A DNA stretch of 64,000 bases, taken from assembly GCF_000218685.1 (NCBI RefSeq), contig NW_006763301.1, forward strand, positions 1,116,001-1,180,000. The letters run 5' to 3'. The notes under the pieces were generated by a model that saw only the letters and a program-made list of their open reading frames with translations, did no database searches and had not been told where the DNA came from. Shown here piece by piece: positions 12,473 to 24,510 of this stretch; the first letter of the stretch is position 1, and every line of letters begins with the position of its first letter. Made by a program: the position numbers and the translations under genes. This DNA comes from Serpula lacrymans var. lacrymans S7.9 (taxonomy: Eukaryota > Basidiomycota > Agaricomycetes > Boletales > Serpulaceae).

Positions 12473-12990
12473 TTCTTACATGGGGAGTTTGATTCGCGGA
12501 TGTCGTTTTGTTCGTATGACCTCTTCTATCGCAATAAATGTAAATTTACCCGATTGCACTCGATCCATTACCATCTTCGACGCAGTCGTTTGTGACTACT
12601 TTATCTTTGTACCGTACACATGGTTAAAGCCCGATTCAGGTTCTTCGAATTCTATCTTGTCATGAATCTAGCCACTGCAGCTGATCCAATCCGTCCGGTG
12701 CGAGGCGCTATAAAGATGCAAAGGTAGCTGATGCCACTATCACTCTTTTCTCGATATCCCCATATACTTATGAAGAGACGTACGGAACTAGAACAAGTTA
12801 TGTTTTCCATAAACGCTGTCATGCCCAGAAAGGCAACCCTCATGCAAAGCTGTAAACACGTTTTTGCGCTCGTGCCAGTGCTTCTTCTCCACTGTGCACG
12901 ACTCATTTTACAGGATCCTGTTCGTCCCCTTTCCTGATTTACCCAATCGCTCGTGGTTCTCCATCTATACCTTCGATCTCTCAGACAAAT
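12473..12990. other. Intergenic, leader of the next gene
   Basis: 518 bases with pyrimidine-rich patches before the ATG at 12991. An opposite-strand ORF here (12652-12999) has no coding character. Nothing else seen. Confidence 0.5.
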
Positions 12991-14499
12991 ATGCAGCATT
13001 CACATCCTAATCTAAATTATCCATACTACGGTCAACCCTACCACTACTATGTCCCTCCAGGCTACCCCCAGGCTTACTCTGCCAGTGGCGGCAATGGTAC
13101 TCCAGAACAATATGCCCAAATGCACAAGGATCCAAACGCATTCAGAGATAAGCACACAAATATGCACTATTATCCACAACCGCCCGTGCAGGCTGGCAAC
13201 TATCCTGCTACCAATGGATTACAAGATCAGCCGCCTATTCACCCTCCTCCTCGCTCAACCGGTCATACCCCATTTCCACAGACCAAGCAGCCACTCACAA
13301 ATAGGCCTGGAGCTAGAATTCCTGCAACTAAAACGCAACCTTTGAAATCTGCAATGAAGAAACCAAAACGATCGAACTCTGAAGCCCACGCGCCGCTTCA
13401 GAGGACGCGAACAAACTCTGACACCAGACAGAGGCTGGTGCCCATGACGAGAGCACGTACGAATTCTAATCCTTCCTACTTACCAGGTCTGTCTTTACAT
13501 CGTAGTTCTTTCACTAACTAAAACTCGATGGATCCTCGTGTGCCACTCCTTTAGATCATCTGTTCCTCTCATTTCTTGGAACTAATGAACTCAGAATTCA
13601 TAATGCCGCATTTCAAGATACCCTCGATGATATAAAAGAAAAGGTTTTGCCAATGTGGCCATCTGGTGTAGCATCCCAATTGACTGCAGGCTACTCGTGG
13701 CGTGTAACATTTTCAAGGAATCCCTGGAGTGCTTCTGGGCCTGATGGAATAATGTAAGTGTGAGCCCAGTGCTCATATTCGATCCTTTGTTAAACCCATG
13801 GAACACTACAGCGTTCGAAGGATGATATGTGAATTATTCGCGCGTCTAGCTCACCAGGTAAGCGTCTTTAGACACATCGGTGGCGTGTATTTCACGCAGC
13901 AGTCTATCAGGGCTATCAATACCTATGTTCAGTGACCAGTGGATATCCGGTATGTGGTGTACAACAATTAGAACATGTGACCGTACTTCCAAACTATCAC
14001 TAATCCACTTGTGTTGTCAGGCCCCTCAGCTTGTTTTTCAGGAAGTGGGACCAGATGATTCGGCTGATTTTTTCGTTGCATACTTCTCGCGCTCAGGCCA
14101 TCGACTGACTTTGATTAAGCCACCTCGCCACATCGGGGAGACGATTGGTCTACGCTTGAGGAGCGCATGGCCATATAAGTTCGCGGCCCATCACGTCAGT
14201 GAAGACGAAGTATATACTGTAGAACTAAAACGTAACTCTCTCGGTGGTGCGTACTTTTAGCTCCAGTGGATCCACGTAAAACATTGAAAGCTCTGTGTTT
14301 AGCCCCCGAACTCGACAAGAATGTCTTTGCGTCACATGCCCTGCAGGAGATTAACATGATGGGTTTCAGACTTGTGGCCACGGTACCCCTTGCGCGCTCG
14401 GGACTTCTGGGATTTGGATCCAGGAAGGAAGTATGGGTGTTCCGGGGTACTCAAATAAAACCACGCTCGAGGGCTAATTCGCGAACAGGAAGATCATAG
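12991..14499 (+). CDS. Uncharacterised basidiomycete protein with Tyr/Pro/Gln-rich N-terminus
   Basis: Starts MQHSHPNLNYPYYGQPYHYY. The first ~120 residues are rich in Tyr, Pro, Gln and Asn. A basic Ser/Arg stretch with a repeated RTRTNSDTR / RARTNSNPS theme follows. After an intron at ~13485 a folded-looking domain spans four or five exons: LFLSFLGTNELRIHNAAFQD, WRVTFSRNPWSASGPDG, FFVAYFSRSGHRLTLIKPP, TIGLRLRSAWPYKFAAHHVS, VYTVELKRNS, and a C-terminal LVATVPLARSGLLGFGSRKE. The domain looks like one I associate with unnamed proteins common in mushroom genomes, but I cannot give it a function. The RxRxxS repeats could be kinase or 14-3-3 sites; this is inference. The gene ends with an Arg/Ser tail. 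Confidence 0.75.
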
Positions 14500-15352
14500 T
14501 TATAACTTACGGATGATTACGATTTCTTATTTACACTGACGAACTTACATGACATACGTTCTTTTCTTTCCCTGATCCCAGACGACGCTACCCTGTAAAA
14601 CTTACTGGTCTGACTTATAACCTATCTTTCTCAGTCCATGATGGATCAGTCCATGATGGATGCGACATGAACTTGTCGATTATCGTGTAAATCTGATAGA
14701 ATATAGAAAATGACTATACTGCGTTTGCCTGTGCCGCATAGTGTGATTTCTATTATATCAGTAAGAATTGTTCAACTCTGAAATAAAAAGATCCGCAAAG
14801 GGAACTTGATTTTAGGGGCCATTTTGATACCATATTGTCTGAGAACCAAGATGCATTTCTGAACGGAACTCAATGGCGCGAAATGCTTTTAGCGTTTAGT
14901 CATAACCTCTGCAATAAAATATTTTGACCGAGTTCACTTGTACTTGGATAATTTCCTCTCCTGGCCAGATACGAGACAGATTCAATGGTTCAATTGTCCG
15001 TCTTTACTGCGATTGGCGTTTGGGGCGGACAGAGGAATGACAATGCTCAAAAACATTAACGTCGAGTGACGTTCATGTTAAGTGCTTTGTTCAAGTTAAG
15101 CGTTGGTATGAAGCTTCGAATTCGATGAAGTGCTCTAATGTACTCGATTGAGCACAGTGCTGCAGATGAAGTCAACACTTCAGCCTTCCATCATTTAACA
15201 AGACGCAGAGCATTGTGATGAATACAAACGAACTACAATTATAACTGATCTATGCGATTTTGACGGTCTAGAACAGGGTACATGAGATTCAACCCAAGTA
15301 AAAGTTCATGTCCAAAATATGGTGGGCATCGTGTCACAGAGGAAATCAATGC
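14500..15352. other. Intergenic, 0.85 kb
   Basis: Between the stops of the unnamed plus-strand gene and RPN6 (minus). AT-rich, without a coding frame. Contains a perfect 15-base tandem duplication (14631-14660) and a short inverted repeat, AACGTC-GAGT-GACGTT, at 15058-15073. Confidence 0.5.
14631..14660. repeat. 15-base perfect tandem duplication
   Basis: The unit TCAGTCCATGATGGA occurs twice in direct succession in non-coding DNA. Confidence 0.9.
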
Positions 15353-17193
15353 TTATTGAAAGCTATTCGAGTAGATTTCACGCACCTTAGCGTACAGCGA
15401 ATCAACAACCTTGCCAATCTGTTCTAGAGTATCGATGGCTGCGCCATAGGTGTTCTGCGAATGAGAAAAGGGTAAGTGAAAACGTACATGATTGGCGATA
15501 ATATTGATATAATAGATTAAGAAATGAAACTTACATCAATCTCTTGTTCGTCGAAAACTATAAGGCAGCCACGACCCTGATCAAGCACGCCGTGGAGTAC
15601 TTTGTCGAGAATCATTTGCGAAAGCCTGTCGGAAAGATATGAGCATGAAAAGAGCTATCGTCTACAGAACAAGACGACCCACTTTGCTTCAACGTCCAAT
15701 CGAGTCTGCCTAACTTGTGTCGCTACATAATCTATTTCGACAACTGAATACGGCTCCACGATACGCAACAAATTCTGCTCAAGAAGCTTGTCATAAAGCT
15801 CAGAAAGATGAGACCGGATCGTTTGATCCGAGGAGAGTTCTACAGCCACGATAGTCAGTCAGGAAACGAAAAGAAGGCGTTGATTGTGCGCACCGCGGTA
15901 GTCTCGTAGTGCCTTTTCGAAATCGGCGAGATTTCGGTTCTGATGTGCGAGCGCTACAGCACGCATACTTTCTACGTCTCTTAACTGGGCATATTTAGCC
16001 GCTAGCTTGATTGAGAGCAATGATGTGACGTCCTCGGACTACAAGCACCGATATACAGCAATTTCATTTAGGAAGGGGAAAAATATGCTGTCAAAAAATT
16101 CACTTACCAAATTTAACATGACTTTGCAGAGAAGCATGTATTTGAAAGCTGTAAGAGCGCTTGGGTCATCTTGCGCAGACAGGTTCTCGAACGTTTCGAA
16201 GAAATATGAGTATGCAGTCGTGTAATCTCTGTCTTCAGCGTGGAGCACTCCAGATTGGAGATCGAGCGCAGCTTGCAGGTGGGGTGGGCAGTAAATCGAG
16301 TTTGCAGCAGTGCGTGCGGATGTTAATGCAGCCTTGACGAATGAAAAGAAATCAGCAATTGCGTGATGCGCATGGTTGACTTCATTTACCTTTGATTTGG
16401 TAAGGTTTCCGATACCACGGTAGACGCGACTCTCCAAGAGGTGGACTTCCGTGAGGATCATTTTATCGTCTAACCGCTTGAGTTCGGTGAGAAGAGTGTC
16501 GATGAGGGATAGGGCTTGCTTGTACTGTAGTGCTCCAAGCTGTCTGTTGAAAACTGTTAGTACAAGCGAGAGAAAAGGGCTAACACATATTCACAAAGCA
16601 ACCAGACGGATTTCGAGACTGTGCTTCAAGAATATTCGCTTCTCGCGCTTTGCCCATGCAATATTATCGAGTAGTACATCGATTTGGATTTGCCGGCTAT
16701 CAGGGATGGGAGTAAAGTAATCGAGCAGGGTACGAACTGTAAAAGCATTCAGAGCGATTGATATTCACAGTCAACAACGATAGGCGGAACAAGGGCGTAC
16801 TAAGTTTAGCAGTTTTGGCCTTGGCTGTTGATGACATAAATGCCCGTGAAAGAGTAACGACCTCAGCAAGACCCTTTGCATTCCTACTTTCCGTCAGTAC
16901 AGAACAGTATCACCGAAGAGAAAGACTGACTTCTGGTCCCGATATAATTCAGCAAGTTTCAACAAAGCTGATTCCTGGTCACGAAGTGACATGTCTCGTT
17001 CGCTGTTTGGTGCACCATTGGCCAATGTTGAAGCTATCTCTCAGCTTTGTGAGAAACATTGAATCGGCAAGAATATGGACGGGTACACACATGCTGTGGT
17101 ATTCAAGATCTGTTTGTAGAGTTGTTCAGCGTGCTGAGGGTTACTCGACGAGCTAGCCTCTGCCTCCTTCAATATTTCTGCATTTGATGACAT
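15353..17193 (-). CDS. RPN6: 26S proteasome lid subunit Rpn6 (PSMD11)
   Basis: Rpn6 is a PCI-domain scaffold of the 19S lid that clamps the lid and base to the 20S core. Start ATG 17193 ([20 protein letters not shown]) and TAA at 15353 give the expected ~410 residues. Helical-repeat blocks: [59 protein letters not shown] and [10 protein letters not shown]. In the PCI domain: [40 protein letters not shown] and [20 protein letters not shown], then the C-terminal helix. The [23 protein letters not shown] block is diagnostic. At least seven introns. Head to head with RPN7, whose product is its neighbour in the lid. Confidence 0.95.
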
Positions 17194-17386
17194 TTTCAGG
17201 CTGATGATATGGTTATAATGGACTGAGAGTATGCAATGCAGCTGCTAACCTGATGTTATCCGTGTTTTCCTGTCAAGCTGCCACTTGCGAGTGACGCGTC
17301 TAGGGCGTGGGAACTTTAGCTCTATACTGACGCGTCGAGTAAATGCAAGGGAGGTCGGTTTCAAGAGACTTCAAGTTATCGCAATA
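17194..17386. promoter_or_regulatory. Bidirectional promoter RPN6/RPN7 with two GACGCGTC palindromes
   Basis: 193 bases between divergent starts. The 8-base palindrome GACGCGTC occurs at 17293-17300 and 17329-17336, exactly 36 bases apart. Its core ACGCGT is the MCB motif bound by MBF-type factors in other fungi. No copy of the yeast Rpn4 site (GGTGGCAAA) is seen on either strand. Confidence 0.65.
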
Positions 17387-18902
17387 ATGGCCGACGAAGT
17401 TGTACTTCCCATCCCAAATCTCGACTTACCACAACGCTTTTTTACTCTCAAAACACCGTCCTTAACACACCTACACGAAAATGCTAAGGAACAATTATTG
17501 AGCGGACTCAAGAATGACCGTAAGCATGCATATGAACATTACCATTGCGCTGGATTTATGGAATACGAACGTCCGCAGAAATGGCCCCGTATTATCGTCT
17601 GGTAACCTCAGCGGATGCCATACCACTAGACCAAACCCTGCTCGACTCCATGGAGAAAGCAAACGCCGAGGAACTACAAAAACTAGACGATCGTTTGGAA
17701 GAGGCCAAGAAGACAGAGGGAGAGTCCGAGATTTCAGATGCTCTCAAGGCAAGGGCAAACCATCTCACTCGGATTGGCGATAAAGTAAGTCTTCTACACC
17801 AACTCTACATATGTTCTGAAATCGATTGTTGAATAGGACCGCTCAATAGAAGCGCAGAAGCTCGCATTGGAGAAAACTCCAGGGCTTGGATCGCGAATAG
17901 ACATCGTTTTGACTCTCGTACGAATAGGATTCTTCTTTGGTGATAACAACCTCATAGCGGATAACTTGGCAAAAGCTGAAAAGTACACTGACTTACTATC
18001 ATTTTGATCATTGCTGATAGTAGTACTTAGGTTAATTGATGAGGGCGGTGATTGGGATCGCCGAAATCGTCTCAAGGTGTACAAAGGTGTTCACTTAGTA
18101 TCTATTCGACAATTGAAACGTGGTGAAGAGCAACTTATCGACGCTCTCTCTACCTTCACCGCAACTGAGCTCATTCCTTACAACGACTTCGTTGCCCTCA
18201 CAGTAATTGTCAGCGCACTATCGCTGAAGAGAGTTGACCTAAAGAAGAAGGTACGTCCTTCGTATTCGAGTCAACTCTCTTCCATGTAGACTTATGCTTC
18301 ACAGATCATTGGGTCTCCAGAAGTCAACTCTGTACTTCCAGAGCTCCCCATTCTCGGTGATCTGGTGAAGAACCTATATGACTGCCACTATGCCAAATTC
18401 TTTATAGCTCTCGGTACGTGTCTGGTGTCTGCGCCACCGCTACAAAAACACTCACACGTTGCACAGCTACGCTCGAACAAACATACCTCCTTCCCTCACG
18501 GCTTCTGTCGCCACACACACGTTACTACGTGCGTGAAATGCGGATCCTGGCCTACAGCCAGCTTCTAGAATCATATCGGAGTCTTACTCTCGAGAGTCTC
18601 AGTGGCGCGTTTGGTGTGAGTATCGAATTCGTGGATAGGTGAGTCGGCACGGTCTTACCCTGAATTTTAATTGATGTAATAATCATATGTCACCCCTTTT
18701 CACTACTTACTGTCTTTTGCTCTCATTTAGTGAATTATCACGATTTATTGCCAACGGTCGTCTGCACTGTTCGATCGACAAGGTGCATGGAATCGTGGAA
18801 ACCACACGGCCATCTGTCAAGAAAACGCAGTACGAAACGGTGGTGAAGCGTGGTGATATCCTCCTTAATGCTGTTCAGCGGTTAAGTAAGGTGTTGTACT
18901 AG
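17387..18902 (+). CDS. RPN7: 26S proteasome lid subunit Rpn7 (PSMD6)
   Basis: PCI-domain subunit of the 19S lid. Starts [20 protein letters not shown] at ATG 17387. Conserved blocks: [20 protein letters not shown], a charged helix ([20 protein letters not shown]), [80 protein letters not shown], then the PCI domain ([59 protein letters not shown]) and the C-terminal helix [16 protein letters not shown]. Length (~390 aa) and motif order fit Rpn7 throughout. Six or more introns. Shares its promoter region with RPN6. Confidence 0.95.
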
Positions 18903-19100
18903 GATGTTGTACACTATTACCTGGTCTGGTGTAATGCTTCGAAGCGCCACGATCGGTCATTGACAGCGTCCATATCTGTCTACCAAACAACATCATGCGT
19001 TCTATGTGCCCCATCGGCGCTTTAGCCATGCTTATAATCGAGGTTCATCCAATATTAATGCATTATGAATAACATGCTGCGTTAAGGCGTGGTGGCATTG

Positions 19101-19107
19101 TATAAAT
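19101..19107 (+). promoter_or_regulatory. TATA-like box of the BTB gene
   Basis: TATAAAT lies 98 bases before the chosen ATG (19199) but only 17 before an earlier in-frame ATG (19118), which argues against the earlier start. Confidence 0.4.
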
Positions 19108-19198
19108 TAATAATTGGATGAGCGGAAAGCGAAAACATGCATGTGTGGTGATATTTGGATTTTATCTCTACAGGGTCTTGAGTAACTTGAACTTGAAG

Positions 19199-20533
19199 AT
19201 GACAAGGTCTTATCTGGGCTTCAGCCGTCGTCCACTCATAAGTCTCGTCCCATTAACAGTTGGTGCGGTTGGCATTATCTGCAGAGCCTGGTATCTTAAA
19301 TCTGCATCTACATCTATGGCAATCGATACGTTAAACGACAGTGGAGTGACCCCTTCACAAGGCGGACAAGTACGACAGCACTCGAAATTCTGGTTCGATG
19401 ATGGAACAATGATCATTCGAGCGCATGAGGATGGCTCTGATATTGTCTTCAAAGTACACAAAGGTCTTTTTATTCGTCAATTTAGACTTCCAGAGGGCAC
19501 TACGTCTGGAAGTCCAGATCTGAATTCGAAAAATGCAGCTTATGGCTTGCCGGTGTGGGATATCCCAACCGAACTCGGAGTCCAAGTACAAGATCTCAGT
19601 GCTTTGTTAGAACATTTGTATCACGATTCGTGAGTTATAGGCCGTCCTGCTCAGTGGATCAGCCTGTTAACTATCTTGTGCTCTTCTTCTAATACTCACG
19701 GTAGTCCACTATCCTCAGACTCACCATTCTCTCACCTCTCTTCTATCGTTCGCGCAAGCTCTCCACAGCAACTGAACTTCCCCACGATCCATGAGCTTGC
19801 CAAGAAATACATTGTGTCCATGTTTCCTAGTGGTCCATCCCCATTTACACATCCAGCATACTTAGAAGAGGCACTGGCGCTTGCTACTGAATATCGGATT
19901 TCTTCGGTGGGTTTCTTATCTCCCTAAAGTAGCTTTGGTTGCTCACTCGAAAGGGTGAATTTCAGATAAGGAAAGGCTTGTTCTACAGCCTTGTCACAAC
20001 TTCCGACTTTGAGGTCGATGATCCCCAAACTACAGCTTCCAGTGCTATTCCCACCAATGTCGAGCCGGACGTAGTATTATCACATCTGTCATCATCGAAC
20101 CCTCAAATCAAGCTCTCCCCAGAGGACCTCGAGCGGTGCAGAAACCTGATGACTGGTATTATGGAGTACTTCACTCCCGTGCTTTTTACCCCTGTACGTC
20201 CTTGTTTGTATAATCTTCCATTTTAATTTTTTTTTCGCCTAATCATTAACGTTTGTGGCCTATTCTGATATTGTTTTGTATGTGTAGCCTGCTACGCCCC
20301 ATATGGCCTGTACAGATGTATTTGCAGACAAATGGATGCCTCTAGTCATCCAACATGCTCTAGGAAACGATAGCGTATACAAACCATTGGAGACACTTGA
20401 GACCATCAAAGATATCGATTGGGCAGCACAAGGTCTCTGTGGGGTATGTGTCGAGGAGAAGAGAGGAGAATGGACACAAGAGCAGAGGGACATTTGGGAG
20501 AAGGTAGACGGGTGGCTAAAAGATAAGATCTGA
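19199..20533 (+). CDS. BTB/POZ domain protein
   Basis: The BTB core is FWFDDGTMIIRAHEDGSDIV followed by FKVHKGLFIRQFRLPEG, the D-G-x-x-x-x-x-A...F-x-V-H-K pattern of BTB folds that mediate dimerisation. It continues DIPTELGVQVQDLSALLEHL. Later exons carry ELAKKYIVSMFPSGPSP, YLEEALALATEYRISSIRKG and a C-terminal DIDWAAQGLCGVCVEEKRGE, ending in KVDGWLKDKI. This BTB plus helical tail layout is widely expanded in Agaricomycetes, usually of unknown partner. Start: ATG 19199 gives an N-terminus with a hydrophobic stretch (PLTVGAVGIICRAWYL); an internal ATG at 19316 (MAIDTLNDSG) would start directly before the BTB domain. Four introns. Confidence 0.8.
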
Positions 20534-21726
20534 AGCATGACACATTCGGTATTCGGGAATTAAAATGCATAACGTTACTCCGAAATCGTAGGGTCATCAT
20601 GGCCCTTGTCCTTTGGGATCTATTGTTAGCAATCTTGTCTTGTGCCGTCAACCTGAAGGATAACGCTAGGTGATGGATGTGCAGTGGATGCTGTTCGTGC
20701 TGTACGTCCTTCTTTCCGTTTGTGTGGCCTATTAACAATAGCCTCTCAATCGGACGAAAAGCCCTAGGCTGTCTCCTTTTTCACTTAGTGGGCGCTTGTT
20801 GACGTTTTCTATCGACAGTAACTGGTAACTAAAGTGCACCTTTCCCTGTTCTCGGCGGCCGTATGAAACAGTATGCATCGTTTCCTTTCAGATGAACTCG
20901 TTCAGTGCCGCATATGAGATGGACCTACTCATAATTGTCACTTGTGACATTAGTCTCGCGCTCTACCACCAACATGAGCGGCGTCGTTTGTCCAACCATA
21001 CAAGATGAATATGGCAATTGTCGGAGTGGAATACTTATGTCGCACCATACAATTTATCCGAAAAACGAGTGCGGTCGTGTTGTATTTCAAAGAACAGCAA
21101 AAATGCTGTATACCTTCCATGCCCATTATATCGTGTTTCAAGTCTCTAACTTAAATGGGCGTTTTGTACGTGACAGGACTAATTTTTAGGTATCCTCATG
21201 AACAAATTATTCTCAAGAAATACCCTTTCGTCGCCACATCGATCTCATGACCCGTGTGTCGGTGGGTCCGTTGACCCAAACAGTCAAATTTTCCCGGGGG
21301 ATCGTTCACATCCTTAGCATATGGTATCTGGTGTGGCTAGACCAGTGCAAATATGTTGTGTGGTGCCTTCAACGGGTACTCCTACTTCGAAAAGGCTTCG
21401 TGAATTTTGTGTTATTCTGTAGTAGAAATAATCACCCTCAGGATTTATGCACTTGAGGGGCTCTCAATATTGTCGTCCAGGGTTTCAAGTGCTGCATTTA
21501 ATCTATCGTTGGCCACTACTTTTGTTCTCTTGGAAAATATATGGCTGATTCATCTATCTCTGAATCTTTATAGGACTGCGTATTTGACGTGTCCACACGT
21601 ACAACCTTTAGTTGTGTACGAAGGCTGTTGACGCCAGCCTGAGTGGGCGCCATCTATCGTCCTATAAATGAGTGCTCCCCGCACGTATTGTAATCCCCAT
21701 CTGCATCCTTTGGCTCACTACCCCTC
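20534..21726. other. Intergenic, 1.2 kb
   Basis: No frame with coding character on either strand, no clear repeat. Presumably the 3' region of the BTB gene and the promoter of the ABC transporter gene. Confidence 0.5.
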
Positions 21727-24510
21727 ATGGCGGAAGAGAAAACTGAAACCGATACGCAACATAACAATAATTTCTCTAGTATCAGCCCGACCCCTTTGCC
21801 TACCGTACGGCAGTTTCGCCGAGGAATATGGACCATAACCTTCGAAGAGCAAAGCCGCACTTGGAATCTTTTCTATGATGATATCCAGCGAGCGTACCGC
21901 GATTTTCTTGATTCAGGACCTGCTGCCTATAGGCTTCTCGCTGAAATTGTTTCCCTCGCTCCTATCTCATCCATCACGCTCCTACTGTGCACTTCGTGGC
22001 TTGGTGTATCTTCATCTATTAGCCTCGGTTTCTTGAGCTATCTTTTGAACCTTGTGCGTACATTTCAAACTTTATCAAACCTCATTTGACTAACATGCTG
22101 TCTGGAAGTTCGAGCGTAGCTTTAGCAGCGGAACGGTGACTCAGAAAGATTACGAGTTGATCGCCATCGTCTGGTGTTTGTTTACAGTGCTTGATCTAAT
22201 CATGGCTCGGCTGCAGTGAGTCTGTCAGAATTAGTGGCAGCACATATTCTCATGTCCTTCAGGATTGAAGCTCATAGCGTTCTACGCGCCCGTCTCAGAT
22301 CTCACTTCTTACCGAAACTCGTTAATGGTAAGTTTTAGCATCACTAAAAATGGGTTCTTTCAATCATAAGTACTTCGTTAATCTAAAATCCTTTTCCGTA
22401 TCTAGCCAGTTTGCGCGTCGACCTTTTGACTTTGCAAGGTGCTGTCATTTCCTGCCTTTTCAGTCTTCTCTGTGGGATACTAATTCTTGCTAGATGATAC
22501 TTCCCAGTTTCCGTCAGTAGGGAACTTCGAAAATGAAGTTCCTGGATCATTTTTCTTGGAAAGGCTACTTCACAAATTCCGTACAGCATTGACTCTTATT
22601 TCCCAGATAGTAGTAATACTACGCGCTGTCTCATGCAAGCACAGCCCAGAGAAAGAGATTATCATGCTTCTATGCATCCTCCATCCTATAATCAGATGTT
22701 TGACGCCCTCCAACGGTATTGGATGTGCTGGTCAGTACTGATCGCCGCCATTTGCACATTTTTGAAAGCTCACGAAAATCACTATCTTCAAGGGTACGTA
22801 TTCTGGACGGAAAATCCCTTTTATAAGCGCCTTGGAGTGCTGTACGATCTGGCCTTCCTACCTCAATGTCGTGCTGATTTAATATTGGATAATTTTTCTA
22901 CAACCGTTAACTCCGGTGAGATCTATCATTTCAAATGCTGTATACTCCTGTGGGGCTAACGTAGCTAATGAAGAATACGACCGCTCGACAAAAGCCTTGG
23001 GTCATGTCAAAGATCTCCCACCGGAACCTTGGCGTAATGGAATGCTTCAGCCTTGGTATTGGGACTTCCTCACCAGTATTACAATTGATCTCCCTTTGGT
23101 GAGGGCTATTCCACCTTCCCTACGGGTTGATTGCTAATTTTATTTTACGCCAAAGGTGGCATACGTATTGACTTTGCCATCTCACATCACTCCATCTGCC
23201 CTGACATCCATCGCCTTGCTGCATCAAGCTACGAAGGCATTATCCCTGAGCGTGGGTGAATTAGGTATAGACTGCACATCTCTTAACCAAGTCTTTGCAC
23301 GCGCAAAATGGCTATACGATGGGTTAGAGCAGAATGGCGGCATGTTGAACGGAACGGCGGATTATCCTTGTGCTGTCAAGACTTCAACCAGAGGAATGAG
23401 GATATCATTCCGGTGAGTGAGCCTAGTTGATCCTATGTTTGAGGGTCACTAAGTCGCACTCTCTAGTGGTGTTACTCTGAAATACCCTGACAGTCCCAAG
23501 GATGCCGTGCATGATGTTTCTTTTGACATCATTCCTGGTTCCTTGGTAGTGGTAGTCGGCGGTGAGTACAAACGGTGTATACCAAAAAAAGCCCGCTGAC
23601 ATGCAAGCGTTTTCTGTAGTAAACGGTTCTGGAAAATCATCAATGCTCAAGCTTCTGGCTAGACTGTTCGATCCTTCTTCGGGCGAGATCCTCATAGACG
23701 ATGAACCACTTGCCTCCTACGATATGGAACAAGTCCGAGCCACTATAACCTTCCTCTCCCAGTCTCCTTTCATTTACCCCCTCTCTGTGAAAGATAATAT
23801 ATGTTATGGTCTCGGCTCAGATGTGGTACTCACGAAAGCTCAGCTGGATACAGCAGCTCGCTTGGGAGGTTCTTATGACTGGATACATAAGCTCCAGGAT
23901 GGATATGACAGTATTATAGACCCTTGGACGTCCATCGGAAATGGCATCGATGGAGGAACATATGGACCAGTGTCCGAAAGACTGAAACGGGAATTGAAGT
24001 CGCACACAACACAAAGGGTCACAATATCAGGTATTCAATACTACCCCCCTCTAGATGGATCACTGACCAAGTCTTATTTAGGTGGAGAAAAACAACGGCT
24101 TGCAGCGTGAGTTATATTTCGTTTTCATAGGTATACATCTGCTCAAGTACAGCAAATAGATCGCGTACCTTTATGAAAATGATCAACTCTCAGGCTGACT
24201 CTAGATTAGTCGTACTTGACGAAGCAACTTCATCCCTAGATCCTATCGCAGAGCGTGATCTATTGTCCGCTTTCCTCAACTTGAGGGAGGGAAAGACGAT
24301 GATTTTTGTCACTCACCGGTTTGAACATTTGGTAAAGAATGCTGATCAAATTTTGTGAGTTGACGCTTCGTTATCAGATGTGTCAACTGAACGTTTTGAT
24401 GGACTAGGTGTATGAATGATGGAGTAATCGTGGGTAGCGGGACTCATACCACTCTGATGAAGAATTGTGGAGAGTACGCTGGACTCTACAACGCTCGAGT
24501 ATCACAGTAA
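21727..24510 (+). CDS. ABC half-transporter (ABCB-like exporter type)
   Basis: One membrane domain followed by one nucleotide-binding domain. The N-terminus (MAEEKTETDTQHNNNFSSIS) is cytoplasmic-looking. Hydrophobic helices include PISSITLLLCTSWLGVSSSI and ISLGFLSYLLNLF, with further membrane exons to ~23400. NBD: Walker A VNGSGKSSMLK, split by an intron; Q-loop FLSQSPFIYP; signature SGGEKQRLA, also split by an intron; Walker B RLVVLDEATSSLDP; H-loop MIFVTHRF. A Gly-rich insertion (DPWTSIGNGIDGGTYGPVSE) sits between the helical subdomain and the signature. Ends GEYAGLYNARVSQ. All ATPase motifs are intact, so it should be active, probably as a dimer. Substrate cannot be told. About ten introns. 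Confidence 0.85.

Noticed and set aside
12652..12999. 115-codon minus-strand ORF
   Set aside because: Overlaps the start of the plus-strand gene at 12991 and lacks coding character.
19118..19120. Earliest in-frame ATG of the BTB gene
   Set aside because: Only 17 bases after a TATAAAT box, so probably upstream of the transcription start.
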